From positions 3,782,001 to 3,846,000 of the forward strand of contig NZ_CP132353.1 in the NCBI RefSeq assembly GCF_030758455.1: a DNA stretch of 64,000 nt, in the 5' to 3' direction. Positions 63,686 to 64,000 of this stretch are shown here, piece by piece. The translations under genes were made by a program, and so were the position numbers. The notes beneath the pieces are model-generated. The model saw nothing but the letters and a program-made list of their open reading frames with translations, made no database searches and was not told the DNA's origin. This stretch comes from Erwinia pyri (GTDB lineage Bacteria; Pseudomonadota; Gammaproteobacteria; Enterobacterales; Enterobacteriaceae). Every line of letters begins with the position of its first letter. The stretch's first letter is position 1.

Positions 63686-64000
63686 AAGGATTTTCTGGAT
63701 CACATTTCAGATCCTTGAAAAATAATCGCCATTCCCTTACCCGTAAAACCACACTATTATTGTGCCTTACTGATCATACAAGGAAGAATATGATGCAGGG
63801 AAAAAGTCCGCTACTCCTTCTGGCGCTGGCCACGCTGACGCTTACCGGCTGTGAGGCCATGCGGCCCGACGACACGCTGGCAGGTGACGTCGACGCTTAC
63901 AACCACACCGCAAAAGCCATCAACTGGTTCCGCGTCAATGGGGCCGGTGCGCCCGGTATGAACGCCTACGGCGAATCTGGCGGCGCGTGCTGTATTACCT
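63656..64000 (+). repeat. Tandem lipoprotein unit, copy 2 (cut by window edge)
   Basis: Second unit of the array, starting TTTCCGGGCACGAGA and matching 62873 onward. The array probably continues past the window. Confidence 0.85.
63790..64000 (+). CDS. DUF3304-like lipoprotein, copy 2 (partial)
   Basis: The first 70 codons of a second copy of the lipoprotein gene; the rest is outside the window. It differs from copy 1 at Arg7 to Pro, Gln13 to Leu and Ala70 to Thr, plus one silent change. The Leu13 form has an unbroken hydrophobic leader before LTGC, so this copy may be exported and acylated more efficiently. Confidence 0.75.
   Translation, partial: MMQGKSPLLLLALATLTLTGCEAMRPDDTLAGDVDAYNHTAKAINWFRVNGAGAPGMNAYGESGGACCIT

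Overview
The window reads as a chromosome segment of a plant-associated member of the Enterobacterales, most likely Erwiniaceae (Erwinia/Pantoea-like). Most of it has the same gene order, in reverse orientation, as the 0/100-minute region of the E. coli chromosome: carB-carA-dapB-ispH-fkpB-lspA-ileS-ribF-rpsT-nhaR-nhaA-dnaJ-dnaK-mog-talB-yaaA-thrCBA-thrL-lasT-arcA-creA-rob-gpmB-yjjX-trpR-slt, then ettA. The family assignment is inference from protein similarity, gene order and an HrpL-type promoter. No tRNA, rRNA, CRISPR array, phage or transposase gene was seen.

Layout. 1-5278: start of a class A acid phosphatase, then carAB with a rich control region (two promoters, tandem ArgR boxes, a RutR site). 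5279-8092: dapB and ispH, separated by about 1 kb of non-coding DNA holding four related palindromic elements in two tandem pairs. 7097-12796: the ispH-fkpB-lspA-ileS-ribF run, all minus strand and tightly packed. 13112-15538: rpsT, nhaR, nhaA. 15746-18904: dnaJ and dnaK with a sigma-32 promoter. 19418-23543: an MHS-family permease, mog, talB, yaaA. 23690-26468: an accessory pair, a tandem-CesT type III chaperone and a secreted effector-like protein, behind an HrpL-type box. 26527-31365: the threonine operon with its leader peptide and attenuator. 31559-38813: lasT, arcA (FNR-like site upstream), creA, rob, gpmB, yjjX, trpR, slt.

Between slt and ettA lies a roughly 22 kb catabolic block absent from this position in E. 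coli. It has three modules. (a) Urea import and ATP-dependent breakdown: allophanate hydrolase, urea carboxylase, a GntR regulator and the UrtABCDE transporter, behind a consensus sigma-54 promoter. (b) An AcoR-type sigma-54 activator divergent from a second sigma-54 promoter that serves a hydroxypyruvate-isomerase-like TIM barrel and an orphan periplasmic sugar-binding protein. (c) A deoxyribose cluster (deoK-deoP-deoX divergent from deoC-deoR) with two DeoR-type operators and a CRP-like site between the arms, followed by a D-2-hydroxyacid dehydrogenase.

After ettA the window ends inside a tandem array with a period of about 784 bp. It carries nearly identical DUF3304-like lipoprotein genes and a truncated ORF, possibly orphan type VI secretion immunity genes with a broken effector head.
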